60,475 nucleotides of DNA from Marinosulfonomonas sp. (GTDB lineage: Bacteria; Pseudomonadota; Alphaproteobacteria; Rhodobacterales; Rhodobacteraceae), in the NCBI GenBank assembly GCA_015488685.1, contig WFNH01000116.1, forward strand, positions 1 to 60,475, read 5' to 3'. The notes beneath the pieces are model-generated. The model saw nothing but the letters and a program-made list of their open reading frames with translations. It was not told where the DNA came from and searched no databases. The position numbers and the translations under genes are program-made. This document shows, piece by piece, positions 24,066-33,400 of this stretch (positions within the stretch are counted from its first letter, which is position 1; every line of letters starts with the position of its first letter).

Positions 24066-25886
24066 ATGAGATCAATAAATTTCGCGTGGCTAAGGCGAAT
24101 CGCCTTTAGTGCGAGTGTGATTCTGTCCGCCGGATTCGCGCAGGCCGAACCACAGCATGGCATAGCTATGTATGGCTCCCCTGCTCTACCACAGGATTTT
24201 GTGTCCCTACCCTACGCCAACCCGGATGCGCCCAAAGGCGGGCGGATCATTCTGGGCGAGGTCGGCAGCTTTGATTCCCTCAACCCATTCATCCTGAAGG
24301 GCCGTGTGCCGTGGCAATTACGCTATCTGGAATACGAGAGCCTGATGGGCCGCAACTGGGACGAACCCTTCTCGCTTTACGGTCTTTTGGCCGAATCGAT
24401 TGATGTCGGGCCGAATCGCCAATGGGTCGAATTCACCCTGCGCCCCGAGGCAAAGTTCTCGGACGGCAGCCCTGTCACCATCGAGGATGTGATGTGGTCC
24501 TACGAAACACTCGGCACCAAGGGGCATCCGAAATATCTGGGGGCCTGGCAAAAAGTTGCAAAGATGGAGCAAACCGGCGAGCGCAAAATCCGCTTTACCT
24601 TCAACACCGAGGATCGCGAACTGGCACTGATCATCGGGATGCGCCCGATCCTGAAAAAAGCGCAATATGAAAACAGGGATTTTACTGCGTCATCCCTTGA
24701 GGCACCGATCGGCACCGGCCCCTATGTGGTGGATGATCTGGAGCAGGGGCGCTATCTGGTTCTGAAGCGCAATCCTGACTATTGGGGCAAGGATTTGCCA
24801 TTTAGACGCGGCACCCATAACTTTGACGAAATCCGGCTGGAATTTTTCACAGACGCCAATGTGCTGTTCGAAGCATTCAAGGCCGGTGAAATAGATGTGA
24901 TGCGCGAAGGCAATGCCGGAAAATGGGAAACGCTGTATGATTTTCCCGCCATGCGCGCAGGCGAGGTGGTCAAATCCGAAATCCCGCACCAGCGCCCCAC
25001 CGGCCTGAAGGGGTTGGTAATGAACACCCGCAACCCGATCTTTGCCGACTGGCGTGTTCGGCAAGCGATGATACTGGCGTTCAACTATGAATTCATTAGC
25101 CGGACAGTAAATGGCGCGGCTGCTCCGCGCATCAAGTCCTATTTCGACAATTCCGTACTGGCCACGGAACCCGGCCCCGCCAAGGGCCGCGTGGCCGAAT
25201 TGCTGGCCCCTTTTGCTAACCAACTGCCCCCCGATACGATTGAGGGCTATACCCTGCCCGTTTCGGACGGCTCGGAACGCAATCGCAAGAATATCCGCAA
25301 GGCCATGGCCCTGCTGGCACAGGCCGGATGGGACGTTGAAAACGGTGTGATGCAAAACAGTGCGGGTCAGCCTTTTGCCTTTGAAATCGTGCTGAAACAG
25401 GGATCGCCCGAAGTGCGCAGCATTGTTGATCTTTATGTCGAGGCCTTGAAGCGGCTAGGGATGCAGCCCACCGTCACTGTGATCGACAATGCGCAATACA
25501 TAGAGCGCACCAACACCTATGATTTCGATATGGCATTTTATGCGCGAGATGCATCCCTCTCGCCGGGCAATGAACAGATGCTCTATTGGGGGGGGGATGG
25601 TGTCACCCGTCCGGGCACCCGCAATTGGATGGGGATGAATTCGCCCGCAGCCGAGGCAATGATCAACGCCATGCTGAACGCAACAGATCAGGATGATTTT
25701 CGCGCCGCCGCTCATGCACTGGACCGTATTCTGTCGGCGGGGCGTTACGTTATCCCCATCTGGGCCGACGGCCCGTCGCGGATTGCACACAAAAGGTTCT
25801 TGCACTATCCCGTGGACAACCTGCCGATGTATGGCGACCGGATTGGCTTTATGCCGAATGTCTGGTGGTATGAAAAGGAAAACTGA
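24066..25886 (+). CDS. yejA: Peptide ABC transporter substrate-binding protein (YejA-like)
   Basis: A 606-residue family-5 extracellular solute-binding protein. The signal peptide is LRRIAFSASVILSAGFAQAE. The mature start HGIAMYGSPALPQDFVSLPY and NPDAPKGGRIILGEVGSFDS are hallmarks of the YejA branch, which binds oligopeptides and, in E. coli, microcin C for YejBEF. Later DFTASSLEAPIGTGPYVVDD and RPTGLKGLVMNTRNPIFADWR fit the same family. The permease genes yejBE and ATPase yejF do not follow; a tiny lipoprotein gene does. It is thus an orphan binding protein, perhaps working with a transporter encoded elsewhere. Confidence 0.92.
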   Translation: MRSINFAWLRRIAFSASVILSAGFAQAEPQHGIAMYGSPALPQDFVSLPYANPDAPKGGRIILGEVGSFDSLNPFILKGRVPWQLRYLEYESLMGRNWDEPFSLYGLLAESIDVGPNRQWVEFTLRPEAKFSDGSPVTIEDVMWSYETLGTKGHPKYLGAWQKVAKMEQTGERKIRFTFNTEDRELALIIGMRPILKKAQYENRDFTASSLEAPIGTGPYVVDDLEQGRYLVLKRNPDYWGKDLPFRRGTHNFDEIRLEFFTDANVLFEAFKAGEIDVMREGNAGKWETLYDFPAMRAGEVVKSEIPHQRPTGLKGLVMNTRNPIFADWRVRQAMILAFNYEFISRTVNGAAAPRIKSYFDNSVLATEPGPAKGRVAELLAPFANQLPPDTIEGYTLPVSDGSERNRKNIRKAMALLAQAGWDVENGVMQNSAGQPFAFEIVLKQGSPEVRSIVDLYVEALKRLGMQPTVTVIDNAQYIERTNTYDFDMAFYARDASLSPGNEQMLYWGGDGVTRPGTRNWMGMNSPAAEAMINAMLNATDQDDFRAAAHALDRILSAGRYVIPIWADGPSRIAHKRFLHYPVDNLPMYGDRIGFMPNVWWYEKEN

Positions 25887-25888
25887 GC

Positions 25889-26002
25889 ATGACAAAAACT
25901 ATCCTGTTACTTGCAGTACTAACGCTCGCAGCCTGTGCAACGGTCGAAGGATTGGGGCGCGATATTTCTGCTGGCGCACGCAAAGTTAACAATGCTCTGT
26001 AA
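25889..26002 (+). CDS. Entericidin-like small lipoprotein (37 residues)
   Basis: A 37-codon gene starting 2 bases after the yejA-like stop. MTKTILLLAVLTLAACAT is a lipoprotein signal with the lipobox LAAC, and the mature part TVEGLGRDISAGARKVNNAL matches the entericidin A/B pattern (N/T-V-x-G-x-G-x-D-I-x-x-G). Entericidins are small outer-membrane-facing lipoproteins, in E. coli described as an antidote/toxin pair with cell-lysis activity; in alphaproteobacteria they are common and poorly understood. RBS AAAGGAA sits in the end of the preceding gene. Confidence 0.82.
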   Translation: MTKTILLLAVLTLAACATVEGLGRDISAGARKVNNAL

Positions 26003-26134
26003 TACAGCGGCCGTTTCACATTCTGCTTTGCACATTAATGTGAATTGAAAATCAATCGTAATAGTTTACCCAAGTTCCCTTAACGCCAAGCAATGCTTTG
26101 TGGTGTTGCGCGATTATATAAGGGAGCCAAATTG

Positions 26135-26233
26135 ATGTTACGAATTGTTCTGATGGTTACGGCACTGGGTTTGTCAGCTTGTTCTGCCCCCGGTTATACT
26201 GACGAAAATGGCAACCGTATTCACGGTATGTAG
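26135..26233 (+). CDS. Small lipoprotein (32 residues)
   Basis: MLRIVLMVTALGLSACSAPG is a short lipoprotein signal with the lipobox LSAC, followed by only ~17 residues (YTDENGNRIHGM). AGGGAG lies 11 bases upstream of the ATG. No known family. It may be a real mini-lipoprotein like the entericidin beside it. The following sequence is an aquaporin remnant, so it might instead be a leftover of a disrupted locus. Confidence 0.55.
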   Translation: MLRIVLMVTALGLSACSAPGYTDENGNRIHGM

Positions 26234-26239
26234 CAAGCA

Positions 26240-26438
26240 GGGTCATTATCACCCACGCTTACTGGTTCCAACCTCGTCCACCAGTTTTGCCAACCGCGCT
26301 GTCACCATCGCCCGCAGCCTTTCGGATACATTCGCCGGTATTTATCCGGCGCATATGCCGATGTTCATAGTGATGCAGCTGATTGGTGTCGCGGCTGCAT
26401 CCTTGATCCTGCCCCACCTGTTCAAAGACCAAACCTAA
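26240..26438 (+). pseudogene. Aquaporin/MIP-channel C-terminal remnant
   Basis: The first codons (frame of 26242) read VIITHAYWF, then after a 2-base insertion near 26269 the frame continues TSSTSFANRAVTIARSLSDT and FAGIYPAHMPMFIVMQLIGV. This is the end of an aquaporin with TM6 and the second NPA motif, here altered to NRA. The first five helices and the first NPA are absent. Similar channels occur in arsenic resistance operons. Truncation, frameshift and NPA loss together show it is inactive. Confidence 0.78.
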
Positions 26439-26440
26439 CC

Positions 26441-26479
26441 CCTTCTTCTTTTCCCAAATACCTGCGCCGCAGGCATCCC
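26441..26479. repeat. Rhodobacterales-type extragenic repeat, copy 1 (minus orientation)
   Basis: Read on the minus strand: GGATGCCTGCGGCGCAGG then TATTTGGGAAAAGAAGAAGG. The same skeleton, ATGCCT-CGGCG-GG-ATTTGGG-AA-AAGA, recurs at 30368-30400 in plus orientation. The GC-rich part forms a small hairpin (CCTGCGCCGCAGG). Such sequences are widespread between genes in this group of bacteria. Confidence 0.65.
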
Positions 26480-26515
26480 TTGCCAAAAACCTGTGCTGCC
26501 CCTAGCAAGGTGCGC

Positions 26516-28036
26516 ATGACCTCGATCTTTTATAGCGGCACCCCCGCCCCCTGCCCCGCACCCTTCAATCTGGCGCAATATGTGCTGTCGCTTGCCCCTG
26601 CTTTGGGCGACAAATGTGCCCTGTCGGTCCTGCACGCCGACCACACTGATGACTGGACCTACGCCCGCTTTGAATCCGCCGTGCGCGGCACCGCAACCGG
26701 ACTGTTGCAACAGGGGTTAAAACCGGGCGATCGCATATTGATGCGTCTTGGCAATACCGTTGAATTCCCGATCCTGTTTCTGGCCGCCATCACCGCCGGA
26801 CTGGTGCCCGTGCCCACGTCCTCGCAACTGACCACGCCTGAAATCACCGCGATCAGCCATGAAATCAACCCCGCCCTGATCGTTGCGGACAGCGGCATCA
26901 CCCTGCCCGATCCCCTGCCCTGCCCCGTCATCACCGCGCAGGATTTGCACGGTTTCCACCACCTGCCCCCCGCCTTTTACGCCGAGGGCGATCCGAACAG
27001 CCTTGCCTATATCATCTACACCTCTGGCACCTCGGGTGTCCCGCGCGCGGTGTGCCATGCCCATCGTGCAATCTGGGCGCGGCGAATGATGTTCAAGGGC
27101 TGGTATGGCCTCACCGCGCACGACCGGATGATGCACGCAGGCGCGTTCAACTGGACCTACACATTGGGCACCGGCCTGATGGACCCGCTGTCAATCGGCG
27201 CAACCGCGCTGATCCCCGCTGCCGGCACAACCGCCGCCGATCTGCCCGCGCTGATGGCAAAACACTGCGCCAGTATCTTTGCCGCGGCCCCCGGTGTGTA
27301 CCGGCAAATGCTGAAACACCCGATGCCGCCCCTTCCCGATCTGCGCCACGGGTTGTCCGCCGGTGAAAAATTGCCCGAAACCATCCGCAGCCGCTGGAAC
27401 GACACTACCGGCAAGATGTTGTTCGAGGCTTACGGCATGTCCGAATGTTCCACCTTCATTTCTGGCAGCCCCGACCACCCAGCACCCCACGGCGCATCCG
27501 GCTATCCACAACAGGGCCGCCGCGTAGCGGTGCTGGATCAGGACGGTGAACCGGTGCCCTTTGACACCGCAGGCACCCTTGCGGTTCACCGCGATGATCC
27601 TGGGCTTATGCTGGGCTATCTGGATGCTGAAACGGAAACAAAGGATCGATACGCGGGCGACTGGTTCCTGACCGGCGACAGTTGCAGCATGGCTTCTGAC
27701 GGTGCCATCACCTATCTGGGCCGCACCGATGATATGATGAACGCCGGTGGCTACCGCGTTTCCCCGCTGGAAGTGGAACACGCCCTTGCCACCCACCCCG
27801 CCATACATGAGGTCGCTGCCGTCGAGGTCACCGCCAAAGCCGACACCACGGTGATTGCCGCCTTTTACACCTCTGATACCCCTCTGGACGAGGCCGGATT
27901 AATCGATTACGCCGGTGATAGACTGGCGCGTTACAAAACCCCCCGCATTTATGTCAGGGTTGCCTCGTTGCCCAAAGGGGCCAACGGCAAACTGCTGCGC
28001 CGCCAATTGCGCGAAACATACGAGAAACAGACATGA
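26516..28036 (+). CDS. Acyl-CoA synthetase (AMP-forming), benzoate-CoA-ligase-like
   Basis: A 506-residue ANL-superfamily enzyme that activates a carboxylic acid through an acyl-adenylate to its CoA thioester. Motifs: IIYTSGTSGVPRAVCHAHRA (P-loop), FEAYGMSECSTFISG, the TGDSCSMASDGAITYLGRTD hinge, NAGGYRVSPLEVE and the catalytic Lys in LPKGANGKLLRRQLRE. ATG 26516 gives the natural N-terminus; the upstream extension runs into an extragenic repeat. Substrate unknown. First gene of a tight four-gene operon, overlapping the next by four bases. Confidence 0.88.
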   Translation: MTSIFYSGTPAPCPAPFNLAQYVLSLAPALGDKCALSVLHADHTDDWTYARFESAVRGTATGLLQQGLKPGDRILMRLGNTVEFPILFLAAITAGLVPVPTSSQLTTPEITAISHEINPALIVADSGITLPDPLPCPVITAQDLHGFHHLPPAFYAEGDPNSLAYIIYTSGTSGVPRAVCHAHRAIWARRMMFKGWYGLTAHDRMMHAGAFNWTYTLGTGLMDPLSIGATALIPAAGTTAADLPALMAKHCASIFAAAPGVYRQMLKHPMPPLPDLRHGLSAGEKLPETIRSRWNDTTGKMLFEAYGMSECSTFISGSPDHPAPHGASGYPQQGRRVAVLDQDGEPVPFDTAGTLAVHRDDPGLMLGYLDAETETKDRYAGDWFLTGDSCSMASDGAITYLGRTDDMMNAGGYRVSPLEVEHALATHPAIHEVAAVEVTAKADTTVIAAFYTSDTPLDEAGLIDYAGDRLARYKTPRIYVRVASLPKGANGKLLRRQLRETYEKQT

Positions 28037-28689
28037 TCAAGCTTGATATCATCTCCGATCCGATTTGCCCGTGGTGCTATATCGGCAAGGCCAATCTGGA
28101 CCGCGCGCTGGCCGCGCATCCGGATCATCCCTTTATGATCGAATGGCATCCGTTCCAGTTGAACCCCGATATGCCGCCCCAAGGCATGGACCGGCGAGAA
28201 TATCTGGAGCTGAAATTTGGCGGCAAGGAAGCGGCGGTCAAGGTCTACGCCGAAATCGCTCAAAAGGCCGAAGAGTCGGGGTTGGAAATCGACTTTGCCG
28301 CGATCAAGCGCACACCGAACACTATCAATGCGCATCGTCTGATCCATTGGGCGGGGATTGAAGGCGTGCAGACATTTGTGGTGTCTGCCCTGTTTCGCGC
28401 CTATTTTGCCGAAGGTCGCGATATCGGGTCAAACGATGTGCTGTGCAATATTGCAGATGCTTCGGGCATGGATGCCGATATGGTGGAACGCCTGCTGAAT
28501 TCCGACGCGGATGTGGAATACATCCGAAACAAAGATGCCGAGGCCCGCGAACGCGGTGTGCGTGGTGTACCAACCTTTATTGTTGCCAATGAATCTGTGC
28601 TGACTGGTGCGCAACCGGCGGACCTGTGGGGACAAGTGATTGTTGAAGTGAACGAGCAACTACAAGGCAACGAGGGTTCCCAAGCCTGA
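28033..28689 (+). CDS. DsbA-family oxidoreductase, FrnE-like
   Basis: A 218-residue thioredoxin-fold protein without a signal peptide, so cytoplasmic. It begins KLDIISDPICPWCYIGKANL with the CPWC redox motif, has the FrnE-type insertion HRLIHWAGIEGVQTFVVSAL and the cis-Pro loop RGVRGVPTFIVANE. FrnE-type proteins act as disulfide isomerases or in polyketide/stress metabolism. It overlaps both neighbours (ATGA at the start; a shared base at the end), so it is co-translated with the acyl-CoA ligase. Confidence 0.9.
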   Translation: MIKLDIISDPICPWCYIGKANLDRALAAHPDHPFMIEWHPFQLNPDMPPQGMDRREYLELKFGGKEAAVKVYAEIAQKAEESGLEIDFAAIKRTPNTINAHRLIHWAGIEGVQTFVVSALFRAYFAEGRDIGSNDVLCNIADASGMDADMVERLLNSDADVEYIRNKDAEARERGVRGVPTFIVANESVLTGAQPADLWGQVIVEVNEQLQGNEGSQA

Positions 28690-29159
28690 TGCTGATTGCC
28701 CACGCCCCCGCAGGATATATTCTTGGCCGTGTGGCCAACGTGCAGCGCAACGTGATGCTGGCGGTTCTGCTGGCGTCGGTGTTGCCTGATTTTGACATGC
28801 TTTGGTTTCATCTGGTGGATGGTGGTGCAGTGCATCACCACCGTTACTGGACCCACGCGCCGGGGTTCTGGGCGATGATCGCCGCCGTTACCCTGTCATT
28901 CCTTGCTGTCCGAAAATCGCAACGGCTCTGGCCTGCCGCTTTGTGTTTCATCGCCATCCTGCTGCATCTGGTATTGGATACATTCGTTGGTGATATCATG
29001 TGGCTCTGGCCCTTCAGCACAGAATTTTACCATTTCACGACCGTTCCCGTCACCCATAGCAACTGGGTGCTGTCCTTTGTGCTGCACTGGAGTTTTCTTG
29101 TCGAATTGCTGATCTGTGCCGTGGCCCTGATCCTGTTTTTGAAAAAACCCGCCAAATGA
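28689..29159 (+). CDS. YdjM/DUF457-like membrane protein
   Basis: A 156-residue protein with four hydrophobic helices and a cluster of metal-ligand residues: MLIAHAPAGYILG, ASVLPDFDMLWFH, VHHHRYWTHAP, and LLHLVLDTFVGDI. The pattern H ... PD.D ... HR..TH ... H...D is that of membrane-bound metal-dependent hydrolases of the YdjM group, whose substrate is mostly unknown. Packed between the DsbA-type and MFS genes. Confidence 0.8.
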   Translation: MLIAHAPAGYILGRVANVQRNVMLAVLLASVLPDFDMLWFHLVDGGAVHHHRYWTHAPGFWAMIAAVTLSFLAVRKSQRLWPAALCFIAILLHLVLDTFVGDIMWLWPFSTEFYHFTTVPVTHSNWVLSFVLHWSFLVELLICAVALILFLKKPAK

Positions 29160-30361
29160 AAACCCCGCACACACCCCTTGGCAAACGCGAATTCATCGCC
29201 CTGATGGGTATGACATCGGCCACCATCGCATTTTCGATTGACTCGATGTTGCCCTCCCTACCCGAAATAGGTAAGGCGCTGACGCCCGAGGCGATAAATC
29301 GCGCGCAACTGGTCTTGACCAGCTTCGTGCTGGGTATGGGGATCGGCACGTTCTTTACAGGCCCTCTGTCGGATGCCTTCGGGCGCCGCCGCGTGTTGTT
29401 AGCAGGTTTTGTGCTGTATATGATCGGTGCCATTCTGGGGATGTTGGCGGGGTCACTGGAACTGTTGCTGGCCGCGCGTGTTGTTCAGGGGCTGGGATCG
29501 GCCGGTCCGCGTGTGGTGGCCATGGCCGTGATCCGCGACCGGTTTTCCGGCCGGCAAATGGCGCAGGTGATGTCATTCGTGATGATGGTGTTCACGCTGG
29601 TGCCGGCCTTTGCCCCCAGTATGGGGGCTGGTATTATCCATCTGGTGGGTTGGCGCGGGTTGTTCGGTGCCTTTGTGGTGTTCGCCATCCTCAACAGCCT
29701 GTGGTTCGGGCTGCGCCAACCCGAAACGCTAGCCCCTGAAAACCGCCGCGAATTTCATCCAGCAAAGCTGTGGGATGGTGTGAAAGAGGTGCTCTCCAAT
29801 CATACCGTGCGCACCACCATAATGGTGCAAACAATGATTTTCGGCGCGCTTTTCGGAATGTTGTCCAGCACCCAGCAGGTGTTTGATGTTACCTTTGATC
29901 AAGGCGCAAATTTTCCGCAATGGTTTGGCGGGATTGCCTTAGTCTCAGGCACAGCGGGTGTGGTGAATGCAACATTTGTTGTCCGGCTGGGAATGCGTCT
30001 GATCATCCGTATGACCCTGACGGTGCAGATCCTGCTGTCGGGTAGCTTTGCCCTGTTGATCTGGTCGGGGTTGATGCCAGATACACTATATTTTCCGGCC
30101 TTTTTGCTGTGGATGACTTCGGTGTTTTTCATGGCGGGTATGACCATCGGCAACCTGAACGCCATCGCGATGGAGCCGATGGGGCATATGGCGGGCATGG
30201 CCGCCTCTGTCACCAGCGCATTGTTCACCGTTTCGGCGGTAATGATCGCCGCCCCGATCGGGTTGGCCTTTGATGGCACCCCGCTGCCGCTGGCGATCGG
30301 GGTGTTTTGCTGTGCCTCTGTTGCACTGGCACTGATGCAAATGATCCGGCGGGAACCTTAG
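29156..30361 (+). CDS. MFS drug-efflux transporter, Bcr/CflA subfamily
   Basis: A 401-residue transporter with 12 TM helices. It shows the Bcr/CflA start FIALMGMTSATIAFSIDSML PSLP, the loop 2-3 MFS motif GPLSDAFGRRRVLLAGF, and motif C-like sequence RVVQGLGSAGPRVVAMAVIR in TM5, typical of antiporters that export drugs. It overlaps the upstream gene by four bases (ATGA) and ends the operon; an extragenic repeat follows. Confidence 0.9.
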   Translation: MKTPHTPLGKREFIALMGMTSATIAFSIDSMLPSLPEIGKALTPEAINRAQLVLTSFVLGMGIGTFFTGPLSDAFGRRRVLLAGFVLYMIGAILGMLAGSLELLLAARVVQGLGSAGPRVVAMAVIRDRFSGRQMAQVMSFVMMVFTLVPAFAPSMGAGIIHLVGWRGLFGAFVVFAILNSLWFGLRQPETLAPENRREFHPAKLWDGVKEVLSNHTVRTTIMVQTMIFGALFGMLSSTQQVFDVTFDQGANFPQWFGGIALVSGTAGVVNATFVVRLGMRLIIRMTLTVQILLSGSFALLIWSGLMPDTLYFPAFLLWMTSVFFMAGMTIGNLNAIAMEPMGHMAGMAASVTSALFTVSAVMIAAPIGLAFDGTPLPLAIGVFCCASVALALMQMIRREP

Positions 30362-30367
30362 ACTTTT

Positions 30368-30400
30368 ATGCCTCCGGCGGGGATATTTGGGGAACAAAGA
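30368..30400. repeat. Rhodobacterales-type extragenic repeat, copy 2 (plus orientation)
   Basis: ATGCCTCCGGCGGGGATA followed by TTTGGGGAACAAAGA, matching the copy at 26441-26479 in the reverse orientation. It fills the gap between the converging MFS and mfd genes and may act in termination or mRNA end protection. Confidence 0.65.
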
Positions 30401-30405
30401 TAAGC

Positions 30406-33400
30406 CTATTTCGCTTTCTTGGCCTTCTTTTCGTTCACCAGTTTTTGCGCCAGATCGCGGGCGATGGCATAGGCGCCTTTGATCTTGTCCGCCGCTTTGG
30501 TCCAGTCGCGGCGCACCACTATTTTATTGTCGCGCACCTTGGCCAGCCCGCGCTGGTCCTCGATGAATTCAACCAACCCCGCAGGCGAGGCGAACTTGTC
30601 GTTGTGAAACTGGATCGTTGCCCCCTTCGGCCCCGCATCCAGCCGCGCGATACCCGCGCGTTTGCACATCGCCTTGATCCGCACCACCAGCAGCAGCGAG
30701 TTGACCTCTTTTGGCAAGGGGCCGAAACGGTCGATCAATTCGGCGGCAAAACCCTCCAGCTCGACCTTGGTATGCAGGCCGGAAAGGCGGCGATACAGGC
30801 CAAGGCGCACATCAAGGTCGGGCACGTAAGCATCCGGAATTAATACAGGTACCCCCAGATTGATCACCGGGGCCCATTTGCCGCCATCGTCCGGTATACC
30901 GATTTCACCCGACTTGATCTTGCCGATCGCCTCTTCCAGCATCTGTTGATACAGCTCATATCCCACTTCGCGCATCTGGCCCGATTGTTCCTCGCCCAGC
31001 AGGTTCCCCGCCCCGCGAATATCCAGATCCTGCGAGGCAAGCGTGAAGCCCGCCCCCAAACTGTCCAGACTGGCCAGCACCCGCAGGCGTTTTTGCGCGG
31101 TTGGCGTCAGGCGCATGCGGGGTTTGGTGGTCATATAGGCATAAGCGCGGGTTTTGCTGCGGCCCACGCGGCCCCTGATCTGGTAGAGTTGCGCAAGGCC
31201 GAACATATCGGCGCGATGCACGATCATGGTGTTGGCGGTCGGAATATCCAGACCGGATTCAACAATGGTGGTGGCCAGCAGCACATCGTATTTGCCGTCA
31301 TAAAAGGCGTTCATGCGGTCGTCCAGTTGCCCCGCCGCCATCTGGCCGTGGGCAACAACATAAGAGACCTCGGGCACATGATCCTGCAAGAATGCCTCGA
31401 TCTCCGGCAGATCCTTGATCCGCGGCACCACGAAAAAGGACTGCCCACCGCGATAATGTTCGCGCAACAACCCTTCACGCAGGGTGACGCCGTCAAATTC
31501 ACTGACGTAGGTGCGGATCGCCAGACGGTCCACCGGCGGGGTGCCGATGATCGACAAATCGCGCACGCCCGATAGCGACATCTGCAAGGTGCGCGGGATC
31601 GGCGTGGCGGTCAGGGTCAGCACATGCACATCACTGCGCATTTCCTTTAGCCGTTCCTTGTGAGACACGCCAAAGCGCTGTTCCTCGTCAATCACCAACA
31701 GGCCAAGGTTTTGAAAGCGCACGGATTTGGCCAGCAGGGCATGGGTGCCGATGACAATATCCACCGTGCCGCGCGAGATGCCTTCGCGGGTGGCGTTGGC
31801 CTCTTTTGCGCTAACAAAGCGGGATAACTGACCGACTTGTATGGGAAATCCGCGAAACCGTTCGGCAAATGATTTGTAATGCTGGCGCGCCAGAAGTGTG
31901 GTCGGGGCTATCACCGCCACCTGTTGACCGGACATCGCGGCAACAAAAGCGGCGCGCATGGCGACTTCGGTTTTACCAAAGCCTACATCGCCGCAGATCA
32001 GCCGGTCCATCGGGTGACCCGAGGCCATGTCGTTCAGAACATCCTCGATCGCAGAAAGCTGATCATCGGTTTCCTGATAGGGAAAGCGGGCGGCAAAGGC
32101 CTCCCATGCGTGGTGCTGGGGTTCCAGAACCGCGGCGGTGCGCAAGGCGCGTTCGGCGGCAAGGCGGATCAGTTTTTCCGCCACCTCGCGGATGCGTTCC
32201 TTCAGTTTCGCCTTTTTCGCCTGCCATGCGCCACCGCCCAGCTTGTCCAGCAGGCCGGTTTCATGGCCGAATTTGGATAGCAGTTCGATGTTTTCCACCG
32301 GCAGGAACAACCGGTCCCCGCCCGCGTATTCCAGCGCAATACATTCATGCGGCGCGCCCATCGCAGTGATGGTTTCCAACCCCTTGTAGACCCCGACCCC
32401 GTGGTCCACATGCACGATCAGATCACCCACCGACAGCCCCTGGGTTTCGGTCAGGAAGTTTTCGGCGCGGCGTTTGCGGCGGGGCGCGCGGATCAGACGA
32501 TCCCCCAGCACATCCTGCTCGGAAATCACCGTCACATCATTGCCAGTGAACCCGTGTTCCAGCGCCCAGACCACAAGGTTAACGCCCGCTCCAACCTCGC
32601 GGATATCGCGAACCTGTCGCAGGCCGATCTGGCCTTCGTCCTCAAGCAGGCCCGAAAGACGCTCCCGCGCCCCTTCGGAATAGCTGGCAACGACCACCGG
32701 TCCTTTGGGCTTTTGTGCATCAATATGATCCGACAAAGCCTTGAACAGATTGACATCCTGCTGTTGACGCTCGGCCGATAAATTGCGCCCGATCCGCCCG
32801 CCCGCGTCCAGCACCCCGGGTCCTGTGCTTTGCGGTAGCGGGTTCAGCTGGATCACCCGATGGCCCGCAATCGCCGCGCCCCAGTCGGCATCGTTCAGAT
32901 AGAGCAATTGCGGCGGGCAGGGTTTATAAACCGAATCCATCCGGTTTTTCGCTGCCATCGCCGCCTTGCGGGTGTCGTACTGATCCTCGATCGCCTCCCA
33001 GCGGGCCAGACGGGCGGCGGTGGTTTGATCATCCAGCATGATCGAGGCGTCGGGCAGGTAATCAAACAGCGTTTCCAGCGTTTCATGGAAAAACGGCAGC
33101 CAGTGCTCGGCGCCCTGATGTTTGCGCCCCGCGCTGATTGCTTCATACAAAGGATCATCCAGCCCGGCTGCGCCGAATTCGATACGATAGTTCTGGCGAA
33201 AGCGGGTCACGGCGGCCTCGTCCAGAATGATCTCGGACACCGGCGCCAGCTCGATTTCGCTTAGCTTTTCGGTGGTGCGCTGGGTGGCGGGGTCAAAGTG
33301 GCGCGCGCCATCCAGCACATCGCCAAACAGGTCCAGCCGCACAGGCCCACCCTGCCCGCCAGCCGAGAGCGGCGGGTAAATGTCGATGATTCCCCCGCGC

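Noticed and set aside
23954-24163. 69-residue minus-strand frame
   Set aside because: It overlaps the start of the yejA-like gene, has no RBS and no family-like sequence; a short RNA explains the terminator at 23876 equally well.
30946-31575. 209-residue plus-strand frame inside mfd
   Set aside because: Antisense shadow caused by codon bias of mfd; no known motifs.
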